64,000 bases of DNA from the NCBI GenBank assembly GCA_949358305.1, contig OX442320.1, forward strand, positions 4,728,259 to 4,792,258. Direction: 5' to 3'. Numbering within the stretch: position 1 is the first letter of the stretch; every line of letters begins with the position of its first letter. Positions 1 through 11,282 of the stretch are shown here, in pieces. Below the pieces are notes generated by a model that was not told where the DNA came from, did not search any database, and worked only from the letters and a program-made list of their open reading frames with translations. The translations under genes and the position numbers were made by a program. The stretch comes from Strigamia acuminata (lineage: Eukaryota; Arthropoda; Chilopoda; Geophilomorpha; Linotaeniidae).

Positions 1-415
1 GCCCAAAATGATAATTTCTCTATTTTTTCATGCCCAAAATGATAATTTCTCTATTTTTTCATGCCCAAAATGATAATTTCTCTATTTTTTCATGCCCAAA
101 ATGATAATTTCTCTATTTTTTCATGCCTAAAATGATAATTTCTCTATTTTTTCTTGTCTAAAATGATAATTCCTTTATTTTTTATTGTCTAAAATGATAC
201 TTCTTTTTTTTTTCTTGTCTAAAAATGATAAGTTCTTTATTTTTTCTTGTCTAAAATGATAATTCTTCTATTTCTACTTGCCTAAAATCACAATTCCTTC
301 TATTTTTGGTGTCTAAAATCACAATCAAACCTATTGTTGATGTTTAAAATGATAATTCCTCTATTCTTTCATGTCTAAACTCACAACCCTTCCCCATTCT
401 TGACGTCTAAAATAA
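1..415. repeat. 31-bp minisatellite array, left block
   Basis: About thirteen head-to-tail copies of an AT-rich 31-bp unit built around 'AAAATGATAATTTCTCTAT'. The first four copies are almost identical and later ones drift towards 'gtctaaaatgat'. The unit length and sequence match the array at 4.96-5.54 kb, so the two arrays probably share an origin. No open reading frame is supported here. Confidence 0.9.
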
Positions 416-471
416 TTAACGATCCACTTCCAAAGCCCAATCTAAAATTTCTCTCTTTTTCGATCCCCCAG

Positions 472-833
472 ATGTTGGTCGTTACATGCGCCACCTGTAT
501 GGGAGCACCCAATCTGTCCAGTCCACGGACCGTTCCCCAACCAACCTTCACCTGCCTCGCTTTCACCCCTACCACTCACCCTTTCCCGGCGACAACACCC
601 AACCAACCCCGGACCTCACCACCTTCACCTCCGCCAACAACCGCCACCAACCCCGGCCCGTCCCGCCTCTCCCCTCGGACGACGGCAGCACGACAGCCAG
701 CTACCGAGTGGCCGAATCCCTCCCCGACACGGACAGCGACATCGACACAGCGGCCGACTACACCCGGCGCAGCCACCCGCAGCCCAACGACATGCCCACC
801 TACGCGCAAGTCAGCAAACACATGGAATACTAA
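472..833 (+). CDS. probable 3'-terminal coding exon of an unidentified gene
   Basis: An open frame of about 120 codons starts after a pyrimidine-rich acceptor (ccccag, ending at 471) and ends at TAA 831-833. It is clearly GC-richer than its surroundings. The predicted peptide is rich in Pro, Ser, Thr and Asp, has no hydrophobic segment, and ends in a tyrosine-containing tail (DMPTYAQVSKHMEY), as in the cytoplasmic tail of an adhesion or receptor protein. An AATAAA lies near 988. Upstream exons would be left of the window. I do not recognise the family; the exon call rests on base composition, open length, acceptor and polyadenylation signal. Confidence 0.45.
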
Positions 834-899
834 GTTGGTGGAGCCCCGCGCACAATGTCACAGCCACTCAAGGTTTCTCAGGATATTAATTAAATTTAT

Positions 900-3171
900 T
901 CAATAATTACACGTTTTTATTGTTTATAATCATATTTATTGACATTAGGAGTGTGTACAATGTGCCATTGAGTGTCCCGCACCTGTAAATAAAATTTTTA
1001 TTTAGGAAAACGATTGTCTTTATAATTTTTTTGAGGATTTTTGGTTGGTCAGAAAAGATTATGCCATGACTTGTTTGATTTTAATCATTTTTTGTCTTTC
1101 GCGAATTTATCATCATGAAGTTGGATATTTAGGTGGACAGTTGGTTTTTTTCTAAGTACCTGTGTTGGTTTCTTGTGGATTTGTGCCTGGAATTAAACAA
1201 AATGGAGGTTAGTTGGTGTTTTTTGGTTAAAATTGAATTTTTTTTAAATTTTTTAAATCAGATTATTTTGTCGTCAATTTATTGTCAGAAACTCTAGTCA
1301 AGCAATTTAATTGATAATCATCATGATTTGTTTAGATTTTATAAAAAAAGAAATTAATTTACCGATTTTTTTCTGGTTCCGTTGCTAAGTTTTCAAATTT
1401 CCCGCCTAAAAAGATAAAAAAATTTTTTTAGTTATATTGATAGATTTTTCGATTATGTTTCGTTTAAAATATAATTTCAGATTTGTTTTATAAGTCCACA
1501 CTGTTTATTTAGATCTGGATAACTTAAAACCTGTCATCATAATTTAAATAACAATTTATTTAATGTTTTTTATCGTACCGTGTTTCCTCATTGTCACCAG
1601 TGGCGCTGTAAATATTTAAACAAAAAATTATAATTTCGCTTCGATTATTTAATTAAATTTTAAATTTAATCTTTCAGACAAATGCCTCATTCGGCATCAA
1701 AAAGCCAACCGGTCATCCTCCCCGATACATAAAACATGACCAGAGAAGAATTCCGATCGGCATCAGACTCGTCATCGTGTCATCACTAAGATTTTTAATT
1801 CCAAATTTCCTCACCATTGGCGCGCTCCATCAACCGACCAATCAGGTAATAAATCGATTCTAAAAACAAACAAAAAATTAAAAAAAAATCATTTCTAAAA
1901 TAATTTGTCAAAATTTCCGTTAAATTTCAGAACTTCTTAAAGGTTTACAAATCCCTCATAAATATTTCAAGTTGTGAACAAGATCATCACAAATTCAACG
2001 GAAATTTAACATTTTCAACTAAATTTACCTCAAAATCGCAGTTCCAACACTTCCAAATTCGATTTCCGGTCTGAAAAAACCAAAATAAAAATTTAAAACA
2101 ATTATTTCTAACTGAAATTGTGTATTTACAAGGGCCAGCTGGAAGTTTGATAACAAAAATCCATGGAGAACCGTTGCAAAATTAATTTACGACAGCACTT
2201 AGCACCGAAAAGCTAAACAAGACACAACCCGGTGACTCTGGCCTCGATCCGCCATCTTGAAAAATTATATTCACCTTTTTTTCCTTCATTTTCGCGAATT
2301 CCCGGTTATTTCCGCCCGACTTCCGGATTTTCTAGCAAAATAAAAACACATTTAGCTCTAATATAACAAATATTTTCATTTTTTCGAAAAATAATCGACC
2401 GGTCAGTAATAAAATGCATTTTAGACACGTGATCTTTCCTTTGAGGTGTCAGAAAATAACTAAATGTGTTCATCCTTTGAATTTATATTTAGTTTTATAT
2501 TTATTGCAGTTTTATTACCTGTAATCGAGCTCCATTGCTGTTTTATTCCATCCGGAATTGGAATTGGCCACGTTGCACGTAGAAGACAATGGGCGACCAC
2601 GATGATCACGTTTTAAGCCTTTAAAAATGTTTTTCTAAGTAAATATGAAGGTTATTTGGTTTTGTTGTATACTTACATTCATTTTGTATGTTGGATGATA
2701 GTTTTCCATTGCGATCGATCACCGATGGCAATGGATTGGTAACCGATGGCAAGTCCTACTATGTTGGATAGCCATGCTGAATGCCATCCTGCTTGCTGCT
2801 ACGAGTTGCTGCGAATTGTGACCTAGCATTGGTCGTTCGAGCTTATATACATCTCGTGGCGACACCCGGAACTAAAAATAATCTCCCTAGCACCAGCATG
2901 ATACCCTTTGTTTAAGAGGCTTGTTTTAAAATTTTAAAATTATAAAAACTCAAACAGATAATAATTTTTATTAAAAGCTCTTTAATTCGATTTATTTTTT
3001 CTAATAAAATAAAATTAGAAGAAATTTAAAAATATTTTTAATTTAAAAATTATATTTTTAATGGGGCACGAAGCAGGCACGAATCGACACGTGATTGTAT
3101 CAGATTTTCGTTATAATTTTAGATATTTATCAAGTTTTTTACTAAAAAATCGACTCCATTTTGAACTTAAA
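900..3171. other. AT-rich intergenic sequence
   Basis: The first ~100 bases look like a 3' untranslated region. The rest is low-complexity AT-rich DNA with no supported coding exon. Around 2.55-2.85 kb there is a more balanced stretch without a long open frame. A 5' exon or promoter of the downstream transferase could lie here but cannot be fixed by eye. Confidence 0.5.
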
Positions 3172-4880
3172 ATGACTTTGAAAGTGTATTACGATTTATT
3201 ATCCCAACCATCAAGGGCGCTCATCATATTCCTCAGAGCAACGAAAATCCCGTTCACTCAATGCCCCGTTTCGTTAGCCACAGGTAAATCGTAAATGTTA
3301 ATTAAACGACGTTAAAACAACGTTTAATTAATGAAAATTTGCGTTTTTTATAGGCGAACATTTGGGCGAGGAGTATGAGAAAGTCAATCCGTTCAAACGA
3401 GTGCCGGCGATCGACCACAACGGGTTTAAATTGGCGGAAAGGTTGAATTTGAATTGAAGGGAAATAAAATTTGATTTTGATTGAATTTTTTAGTATTTTT
3501 GATTTAGTGTTGCGATTTATCGGTATTTGAGTCGGGAATTTCCAGTCGCTGATCACTGGTATCCAAAAGCGAGTGAGAAACGAGCAAAAGTGGACGAATA
3601 TTTGGAATGGCAGCATTTGAACACGCGGTTAGGCTCGGCAATGTTTTTCATGATTAAGGTCGGTGGTGTTGAATTTGAAGGATTTGTTGGGTTTTGGTAG
3701 ATGGAGTGTTGGGTTGGGTTGTTTTTGGTTGGTTTTGGGGATGTATGAGTGGGTTTTTTGATGAAATTGGGAGGTTTTGTGTGTGGAGTTTTAGGGGTAA
3801 GAGAGCGTGGTTTGGGGTTTTAGGGTTAAGTTGGGTTGGGAGGAGTTTGGGGTATATTTGTTGAATTGTTTTGAGGAAACTATTTTCGCTGAAAATTGGA
3901 TTATTTAGGTAAAATTTGAATTGTGTAGGAAAAAATTTGATTATTTGGCGTGAAATTTGAATAATTTAGGTAAAATTTGAATTGTATAGGAAAAAAGTTG
4001 AATTATTTGGGCTGAAAATTGAATTAATTGGGCTGAAAATTGAATAATTTATATAAAATTTGAATTGGAAACGGAAAAATTGAGTTGGAAACGGAAAAAT
4101 TGTATTATTTGGGCTGAAAATTGAATTAATTGGGCTGAAAATTGAATAATTTATATAAAATTTGAGTTGGAAACGGAAAAATTGAATTAATTGGGCTGAA
4201 AATAGAATTGTATCGGGTAAGTTTGAAGATTTTAGGATAAAAATTGAGCTATTTTTGCCGAAAAGTAAACTATTTTGGCTAAAAGTGGAATTATTAATGT
4301 AAAAATGGAATTATTTAGGTAAAAATGGAATTATTTGGGTTTAAAATGGAATTATTTGGCTTTAAAATGGAATTATTTTGGCTTAAAATTGATTATTTTG
4401 GCTTAAAATTGATTATTTTGGCCTAAAATTGATTATTTTGGCTTAAAATTGATTATTTTGGCTTAAAAGTGAATTCTTTTGAAAAAATAAATAACCTCAT
4501 CCACATTATACTCCAAAATTGTAACAATTTTTACCTATTGTACATTCCAGTTTCTTTATCCGAAACTCACCAACAAACCGGTGAACGAGAGACGTGCCCA
4601 AAGCTACGGCAAAAAAGTGGCCGAATCGATCGCCACGATCGAAAATGTATTTTTCAAAAACCAGCCGTATATCGCCGGCAACGAAATCAGCATCGCGGAC
4701 ATCGTCGCCGCTTGCGAGCTGGAACAACCGAGGGTAGTCGGTTACGACATTTATAGGGATCACGACAAACTTAAGGAATGGATGAAGAGAGTCGAAAATG
4801 ATCTTGATCCGATCTACAAAGAGGCTCACACACACATTTACGAGCTGGGGAAAGCGTATTCCATCGAATCAAAGCTGTAA
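3172..4880 (+). CDS. theta-like glutathione S-transferase (4 exons)
   Basis: Predicted exons are 3172-3283, 3354-3441, 3508-3658 and 4551-4880; all introns are GT-AG and the phases join without a stop, giving about 226 residues, the usual length for cytosolic GSTs. The N-terminus MTLKVYYDLLSQPSRAL is the thioredoxin-fold beta-alpha start of theta-class enzymes, with the catalytic serine in 'LSQPSRA'. Exon 2 supplies 'RVPAID', the cis-proline loop that binds glutathione, and the exon 2/3 joint gives the 'LAES' motif. Exons 3-4 encode the helical domain with 'YIAGNEISIADIVAACE', the family's N-capping and aspartate signature. Expected role: conjugation of glutathione to electrophiles in the cytosol. 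Class assignment is by motif resemblance, not alignment. Confidence 0.9.
3890..4470. repeat. degenerate tandem repeats inside GST intron 3
   Basis: The last intron of the transferase is filled with diverged short repeats of the form 'ggctgaaaattgaattaatt' and 'ggcttaaaattgattatttt'. The last block (about 4370-4470) is almost regular at 20 bp. No coding content. Confidence 0.8.
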
Positions 4881-4959
4881 AATGCGAAATTATCCACAAT
4901 GTTTGAGATGAATTTGTTAGACAATGTCAAGAATGTATAGGAAATAGCACAAAATGATT

Positions 4960-5537
4960 TGTTTGTCATTTTAGACGTTTAAAATAATCAATTTCTGGGT
5001 TTATGTTGTCAAAATGATCACTTTCTTGGTTTATGTTGTCTAAAATGATCAATTTCTTGGTTTATGTTGTCTAAAATGATCAATTTCTTGGTTTATGTTG
5101 TCTAAAATAATCAATTTCTTGGTTTATATTGTCTAAAATGATCAATTTCTCTGTTTATGTTGTCGAAAATGATCAATTTCTTGGTTTAAGTTGTCGAAAA
5201 TGATTAATTTCTTGGTTTATGATGTCTAAAATCATCAATTTCTTGGTTTGTGATGTTTAAAATGCACAATTTCATAGTATATGATGTCTAAAATGCTCAA
5301 TTTCTTCGTGTATGATGACTAAAATGGTTAATTTCTCAATTTTCAACGACTAAAATGATAAATTTTTGTATTTTTGATGTCTAAAATGATTAATTTCTTT
5401 ATTTTAGATGTCTAAAATAATTAATTTTTTTATTTTGATGTCTAAAATGATTAATTTCTTTATTTTGATGTCTAAAATAATTAATTTCTTTATTTTGATG
5501 TCTGAAATAATTAATTTCTTTATTTTGATGTCTGAAG
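4960..5537. repeat. 31-bp minisatellite array, right block
   Basis: Tandem copies of a 31-bp unit around 'TCTAAAATGATCAATTTCTT', changing to a 30-bp variant near the right end. It is related to the array at 1-415. The array resumes in degenerate form after 6337, so the element at 5538-6336 was inserted into it. Confidence 0.88.
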
Positions 5538-6336
5538 TAGGGTTTCTCTACCGGTATTTACCGGTATCAATAACCGGTATTTTTTTTAAAAAAACCGAAT
5601 ACCGAATACCGTCTTTATTTCGGTATTTTTACCGGTTTTTATTGGGAGAAAAATAGGGAAAACACCGCCAAAATATTTCATTTTAGGGATGGAAATGGTC
5701 GGTTTTTAACTATTTTTATTTTCAATTAATTATTATTGTTGTTTTTTATATTTTTTTTGAGTAAAAATTTGGTCCAATAGTAGTTGTAATATTTTTAGGA
5801 ATGTGAGAGGCACGTGCTTGAGGGGTTTGACTCACTGAGGTTCCCCTTTCCCTTTCTCTGACCTTGTTTGATTCGGATTTAAAAGAGCAAGAAATTTATT
5901 TACAAAAAACTTCTCTACTTTATTATTATTTATAATTATTATTGTTATTACCATATTTAAAAAAAAAATTTCTCAAAATTATTGAAAGTTTTCTTGTATG
6001 TTTTAAAATGGCGTCAAAATTACAAACCCAATTGAAGAAGTGTGTTATTAACTTGACCCTGAATTCTGTTTCATTAACTGGTTTAAGCAGACAAATTAAC
6101 CAGAAAATAATTTTTTTTAAATCAGAACATGAAGTGTATTAAAGATCGTATCCAAAATGTGACAAAAATCTTCAGAAAAAAAAATATTTTTTAAAATTTT
6201 ACTTTATAAAAAAGGAAAATAAAAATAAAAATATTTTATTTTACTTCATTACCGAAAATTACCGGTTTACCGGTTTTTTTGGACATTGAATACCGAAATA
6301 CCGGTTTTTCAAAAAGTGCGTTTTTGAGAAACCCTA
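5538..6336. mobile_element. non-autonomous hAT-like element in the minisatellite
   Basis: Terminal inverted repeats TAGGGTTTCTC / GAGAAACCCTA bound 799 bp, flanked by perfect 8-bp direct repeats GTCTGAAG (5530-5537 and 6337-6344). An 8-bp duplication and short TIRs fit the hAT superfamily. Near the ends are several 'accggtat' motifs in both orientations. The only internal frame of note (about 60 codons near 5942) does not resemble a transposase, so the element is probably non-autonomous. Confidence 0.82.
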
Positions 6337-6344
6337 GTCTGAAG

Positions 6345-7022
6345 TGATTAATTCCTCAAATTTTGCAGTCTAAAATTGTTAATTGCTCAGAACTTGAAAC
6401 CAAAGATAAAAATTTCTTTATTTTTGAACTGAAATGATTGATTGATTACAGCATTTATATTGTCTAAAATGAATGGTTAAATTCCTAATTTCTAAAGGCT
6501 CAGATAAAGAATTTTCTCTTTTTTTTTTTTAAATTTCCAAAATGATAAATTTTTCCATTTCTGGAGCCTAAAATTAGGAATCTCTTTTCCTGAGATAAAT
6601 CTGAGGTCAAGGATTTTTTAGATTTGTTTGGCATAAAATCCAACCATTGTCTATCTTGGCCTCGTAACGTGAGAGGTGAGGTAGAATGTTAGTAGAAAAA
6701 TGTAAAAAGGGAACTAAGAAAATATACGAATTGTTCGGATAATCGAACATTAAATTAAACTGTACTGCATAAGAAAATAAAAGGTCATTAAAACATAGTT
6801 AGAAAGCATTCAAACCGACCAAAAATGGATAAAAATTGTCACAAAACATTAAAGGTCAAGTGCACTGAATAGGATTTGTACATTTTCTGAAAGCCGATAA
6901 TAATAAACCAATAATCATCATGTCATAAATAACATCATTTATTTGTTGATGTTATGCAATTGGAAATTTTACGAAGATATGACGTAAAATATTAATTGTA
7001 CAAATGAATAACGTATGAATAC
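6345..7022. other. degraded minisatellite and AT-rich spacer
   Basis: Up to about 6600 there are scattered diverged copies of the 30/31-bp unit. After that it is unremarkable AT-rich sequence, except for a fragment near 6852 (aaaggtcaagtgcactga) that matches the ends of the elements at 24.2 and 39.6 kb. No gene seen. Confidence 0.6.
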
Positions 7023-7123
7023 ACAGTTTGCGGCAGCGGCTTTTTCTTTATAGTTATGCTTAATTTTACACTTATACGTGTATCGGGAGTTTTTATAAGG
7101 GAAAAGTCGCTGCCGCAAACTGT
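7023..7123. mobile_element. short foldback element (MITE-like)
   Basis: A 101-bp sequence whose ends are inverted repeats of about 24 bp, ACAGTTTGCGGCAGCG and its complement at the right end, then near-matches. Target duplication is not clear. Confidence 0.7.
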
Positions 7124-7497
7124 AATAACAAATACCGTATTTCTTCAATTAAGAGCCGCGACTCTTATTCAAAACGGGCATTCAGTGCGTTTACCGTTAA
7201 AATCTTAAGTCAGATTTGATTTATTTGACTTATGATTGTAAACGTCACCAAACACAATTCTATAATCTAAATTCCTTCTCATCTGGTTAGATATTTATTT
7301 TGTTAGTTTGAGTCATTTATTTATTTAACTGCGAGATCAGTTTACAATATTATAGCATGGAGATGCCTTGAAATGAGCTTCCAACAATTTCGAGAAGGTA
7401 TGTTCAAGTTTTGGACATCCAACATCAATAATCTTGACGCATTCAACATACTCCTGATAGATCCTGTTAAGGTAGAATTTTCGTTCTTAATAAGTGA

Positions 7498-7809
7498 TGC
7501 TGGGCGCTCACGTACCGCGATTTCGCATCGCCCTGTGAATCGCGCGCAATACTACACACATGTAGCTATTTCAGCTTTGCTATTTCAATGTTATGACGTC
7601 AATCCTGATCCGAAAAACCTGCCCGCCATTTCGGTTGAAAATGTCGATGAAATGACGTCATTTCACACAGCTCACGGATTGGCTGCGACATGAATCGCGG
7701 GCGAAATAGTACTTGGGACAAGGACTATTTTCAAAAGTAGATTTCAAACCGGCGCGAAGGAAATGACGTCATCTGCGCATGCGCAATCGCGGTATATGTG
7801 CGCCCAGCA
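7498..7809. mobile_element. 312-bp MITE with imperfect 26-bp TIRs
   Basis: Left end TGCTGGGCGCTCACGTACCG and right end complementary (TGCTGGGCGCACATATACCG read inward) form the TIRs. A 3-bp direct repeat TGA flanks both sides, which would fit a PIF/Harbinger-type insertion, but three bases are weak evidence. The 106-codon frame over this stretch is part of the element and not a supported gene. Confidence 0.6.
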
Positions 7810-7835
7810 TGAATGACATTCGGTGTATCTGGTCT

Positions 7836-8961
7836 TACTTGCAATTGCTTGCACTGAAAAATATTTCCATGTGGCTTGCATCGGCATTTAGTTCAACCGG
7901 TATTTGACAAGTAAGCATCTTATTAGTAACCTCAATTTGGTTTTTGCAACTTTTTCCCTTCTGTAGTTCTGGGGAAAAATAAATTGACGCTGACTGAATC
8001 CGAAGTAAAATGGTGGTTGGTTTACCTATGTAGTTTTCACCGTTGTTTTCACACATTGAATGGGCTTTTTGCATTTCGATTTTACCCATTTGATAGACCA
8101 CCTCATGTGCACTTTCGGGCAGGCAAGGAAGTATGATGGCCTTCCATTGTTTACCGCATCCCTGAATCAACTCAGTGCTGTGGATAACAATTTAGGTACA
8201 AGTATTTAAATCTTTATTCCCCGGTCTCTGATCGTAGCCCCAGCAATACATACCGTATTACCTCGCTTTAAGCCGCATGCTGCTGAAATGATTATTCTGG
8301 GGATTGGTTGAATCCAGTCATATGACACATCCAGTAATCGACTAATCAAAGTAATAAACTAATCGCTCATTTAATGAAACCCCTTAGTGATAATTCGTTA
8401 TATCACGATCGTTATAAAGAGTTTCGACTGTATAGGAATTTGAGCAAGAAAGTTGAGCTATCTTGATATTCTGAATGGTTATTACGGAGTATTAAAATTT
8501 GGTTAAATTTATAGAAATTTAAGCCAATTTCCTACATTTTGGACATCTAGAAGCGATTTTTAAGCATCTTTTGGTTCAATTCTCATTGAAAAAAATTCGT
8601 ACTCACTTAAAACAACATGCCGGAAAAACGGACGTGTAACTCGAACTACACCAGCATGTGGCTTAAAGTGGGGAAATACGGTACAATTATCAGAACAAGA
8701 ACAAGGGATTTACTTTACTGTAAATTTAAAATTATGGTTGTAATTATTCTTGTTATATATTAATGTACTTACTCGCACGTTTGCTGTATTACTTTTGCAT
8801 CGGAGTGATTTACAGTTCGAATTACGTCATTGACACATTTCTCGGCGATTGCAGCGGCCGTCCATGTAGAATGGTGCATTTTTTTGACGCAAGTTGCATT
8901 TAAATCGTTGAGCAAAGCACGTCGAAAGTTGACGTATTGAGTTGATACTTCTGGAAGTCAT
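7836..8961 (-). CDS. unrecognised spliced gene, two exons visible, first one frameshifted
   Basis: On the minus strand, a first exon (8961 down to about 8769) starts at an ATG and ends at a consensus donor (GA|GTAAGTAC). A second exon (8184 down to 7836) begins after 'ttatccacag' and ends at another good donor (CAA|GTAAGACC). Phase is consistent, and the gene would continue left of 7836. The second exon is open for over 110 codons and encodes a cysteine-containing peptide starting near 'ELIQGCGKQWKAIILP'. Relative to its relative at 10.9 kb the first exon carries one extra base ('gctcaac' against 'gccaac') that breaks the frame, so this copy may be dead. The intron holds the element at 8249-8681. 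I do not recognise the family. Confidence 0.4.
8249..8681. mobile_element. MITE of the 'ACCGTATT...AATACGGT' family
   Basis: The left end 'accgtattacctcgcttta' and the right end 'taaagtggggaaatacggt' are inverted copies, followed inward by 'agccgcatgctg' and its complement. The same ends bound the element at 63.3-63.96 kb. It lies in the intron of the minus-strand gene above. Confidence 0.7.
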
Positions 8962-8995
8962 TATTTAAATACTGAAAAAGTGTGCTAAATTTTAG

Positions 8996-9110
8996 ATAGG
9001 GCGTACTTATTATATTGTATCACCGGTTAATGTTATGGCTATCAGAATTGCAACCAACAGATGGTGTGCCATTTTCAGTTGGTTGTTTTGTGGCAGTTGC
9101 TATTCGAAAA
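8996..9110 (+). pseudogene. Toll-like receptor 3' relic
   Basis: The stretch with 'tgtatcaccggttaatgt' matches the start of the TIR-domain fragment at 10.93 kb. The following 'atcagaattgcaaccaacag' matches the 3' flank of the large receptor gene near 18.24 kb. Between them the TIR coding sequence has been deleted. It is a remnant with no usable frame. Confidence 0.6.
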
Positions 9111-9122
9111 GGATATAGGAAG

Positions 9123-9198
9123 AGCCTTGCAAAGTACGAAGTATTAATTTACAAGAAAAGGATATTTTGTAAATTGATTCTTCGTACTTTGCAAGGCT
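9123..9198. repeat. perfect-stem foldback repeat
   Basis: AGCCTTGCAAAGTACGAA and its exact complement flank about 40 bp that is itself partly complementary (taatttacaa / ttgtaaatt). The perfect stem suggests a young foldback element or local inversion. It sits in the receptor relic. Confidence 0.75.
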
Positions 9199-9416
9199 AT
9201 TTCAAAGGTTGCTTGATTCAAGCTTTGATGCTTTTTCTTGGAACTTGTAGTCAGGTTCTGGCAGTGTTTACGAATGACTCTATGATGACGTCAAAGCGTC
9301 AACGGAATGAAAATAAAAGTTGAATGTTTAGAATTAATTGTATTTAGAACTTGGAAGGGAATTTCTAATTCATATTTGGAGAATTAAACGTGTAAAATTA
9401 AAAAAAAATAAAAATA

Positions 9417-9671
9417 TACCGCATTTTACCGATTAAGAGTCGCCCTTGAATTGTAGCCGTCCTCGAATAATAGCCGTGGTTCAGGCACCAAGAATACCGT
9501 ATTTTTGCAAAAGTACGGTATTGCTTCCGTATTTAACCTCACGAACGATGAACTTACGCTTCGTTTGTGACGTTCAGACTTCTATTGTTACATTAAACAA
9601 ATGTAACAAACGAAAAACTAAAATTGTAATTGCTGACATAAAAGGCGGCTCTTAATCTATTAGATACGGTA
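9417..9671. mobile_element. MITE with 'accgcattttaccgattaag' ends
   Basis: Left end 'accgcattttaccgattaag' followed by 'agtcgccct'; right end 'cggctcttaatctattagat' then 'acggta', a diverged inverted copy. The same terminal motif (accgtattttaccgattaag) is seen near 7.13, 24.05 and 60.3 kb, so this is a dispersed family. Confidence 0.6.
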
Positions 9672-9893
9672 ACTTAAAATCGCATGTTTAGGGTTGGATT
9701 GAGTGCAGAGCGATTGCACAAGGTTTTACATTTCAGAGTGAATTGTAAAAAGTATTGTTCAAGATTTTTTATGCTTGCAAGAGCATCTCGGGATACGGAT
9801 GCATGAATTGATATTCTTTACCATTAATTGATGTAGTAATATCCAACTTATCTTAGTCATCTTGGCTTAAATGTTTTCATTTTAAAATGAAAA

Positions 9894-10374
9894 CAAATTA
9901 GCTGAAATAAAGCCTGCCATTGTGGCAGAAATTAATTTTCTTCTACTGAATTTCAAAAATAAATGTATTCAAATGTGCATTATCATGCAAGTACACAAGA
10001 AAAATCACTATCGTTTTTTTATGCCTCAATAATTTTTTTTTCACAAAAATAAAAAATTTTATTTTGCTGATTTTTTTCTGATCTGTTTCCTTTTTAAAAA
10101 GAAAACATTTAACCTAAGATGACTAAGATAAGGTGGATAGTACTAATTTGATGGTGCTCTACAACTTTGTAATGACTTTTTTGCTCTAACTCGATTGGTT
10201 TAGAAGTTAGCAAGTGAACGGCCTTGAAAATGGCCTTCAAGGTCAAATTTGACGACATCATTGGATTGCTCTCACCCAACCTCCTATACGTTCGCTTCAT
10301 CAAAGTTGGCCTAGATGCAATTGATCAGAAAATATTTGAGGGGAACAGACTTTTGACTCGCCCTGTATATCCGC
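9894..10374. repeat. dispersed repeat ending in CCCTGTATA, copy 1
   Basis: About 480 bp that aligns throughout with 54433-54920 (for example 'aaataaagcctgccattgtg' and 'aagttggcctagatgcaatt'). It contains the motif 'tttagaagttagcaagtgaa' followed by TGACCTTGAAAATGGCC, a module also present at 19.4, 26.3, 26.7 and 28.1 kb. The right end reads 'cgccctgtatat'. Confidence 0.8.
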
Positions 10375-10475
10375 AGCTTCGGATGGGATCTAAAACCTTG
10401 GTTTCAACAAGAATTAGGATAATCGATATTTTACTGTAAATTTAAAGTTATGGGTGAAATTATTCTTGTTAAGTT

Positions 10476-10898
10476 TTACTCGCACACACGGTTTATTAGT
10501 TCATTATCGTTGTGATAACAACTTTGAATACTGTGACTGACGCATCTCCCGCCACTTCCAGCGGCCATCTGTGGAGTGTGGTACTTTGGTTCCGTTGTTT
10601 GTATTTTTGGTGTCACCTCGATCCAATTGGTAAATCCCGAATGAGGGTCTCCTCGGCCAGGGGGAGTTGTTGTAATCTCGCGTACCCAGAACGTGACTCT
10701 GACACTTCTGGTTTGACCAGCAACACGTGCAGGTAGCGCAAGATGTGTGTGAATGCAATAAACCGTTTCAATTACTGTATACCAATTGAGTGTAAATCTC
10801 TTCCAACGAATTCCAACAGGTTCAAGGCTAGTTGCATCTAAATCGTTGGCAAAGCATGGTAAAAGTTGATGAATTGAGTTGTTGTTTCTGGAAGCCAT
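10476..10898 (-). CDS. unrecognised exon related to 8961-8769, with a Gag-like stretch
   Basis: A 140-codon frame opens at an ATG in the same context as the 8961 start (ATG then TTCCAGAA) and ends near a splice donor (CGA|GTAAAAC). Ends match the 8961 exon, but the middle holds about 250 extra bases. That insert includes 'SLEPVGIRWKRF', a pattern typical of the N-terminus of retroelement Gag proteins (a VGxRWKRW-like motif). Part of it also occurs at 41.77-41.93 kb. It could be a gene exon invaded by a retroelement fragment, or the gene family itself may be element-derived. No function is claimed. Confidence 0.35.
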   Translation of the reverse strand: MASRNNNSIHQLLPCFANDLDATSLEPVGIRWKRFTLNWYTVIETVYCIHTHLALPARVAGQTRSVRVTFWVREITTTPPGRGDPHSGFTNWIEVTPKIQTTEPKYHTPQMAAGSGGRCVSHSIQSCYHNDNELINRVCE

Positions 10899-10932
10899 TA
10901 TTTAAATACAGAAAAATTGTTCTAAATTTAAG

Positions 10933-11220
10933 ATGGGGCCTACTTATTGTATTGTATCACCGGTTAATGTAAACAAAGCAAAGTGGTGTGTGTTTGAATT
11001 TGAAACCGCACACATGCAATCGCTTATGGATAAGTGTAAACGATTCGTGGTTGTTCGACTTGATGATGTAGAAAATTGTGAACTACATAAAAATCTGAAC
11101 GCTTATTTGAAAACTAATACATATTTGGACATAGGTGACGCACTGTTTTGGGATAAGCTCAAATATGCTCTACCAGAACCAGATCATGTTCTACAAGAGA
11201 AAAGTGAGACTATTTTGTAG
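10933..11220 (+). pseudogene. TIR-domain fragment of a Toll-like receptor
   Basis: The frame encodes the C-terminal half of a TIR domain: 'WCVFEFETAHMQSLMDKCKR' corresponds to '[20 protein letters not shown]' in the receptor at 17.4 kb. It continues through 'LKTNTYLDIGDALFWDKLKY', which holds the box 3 FW, to a stop at 11218-11220. The N-terminal half of the domain, the transmembrane segment and the leucine-rich repeats are absent. This is a truncated paralogue of the gene at 13.2 kb; the upstream open codons are fortuitous. Confidence 0.85.
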
Positions 11221-11282
11221 CTTTACACACTGTATCTTTGTAAGATTTGAACTTGGTCAGTTCAAAGCATTGTAATCTACCG

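Noticed and set aside
7373-7693. 106-codon plus-strand frame
   Set aside because: Most of it lies inside the MITE with TIRs at 7498 and 7809, and no domain is visible.
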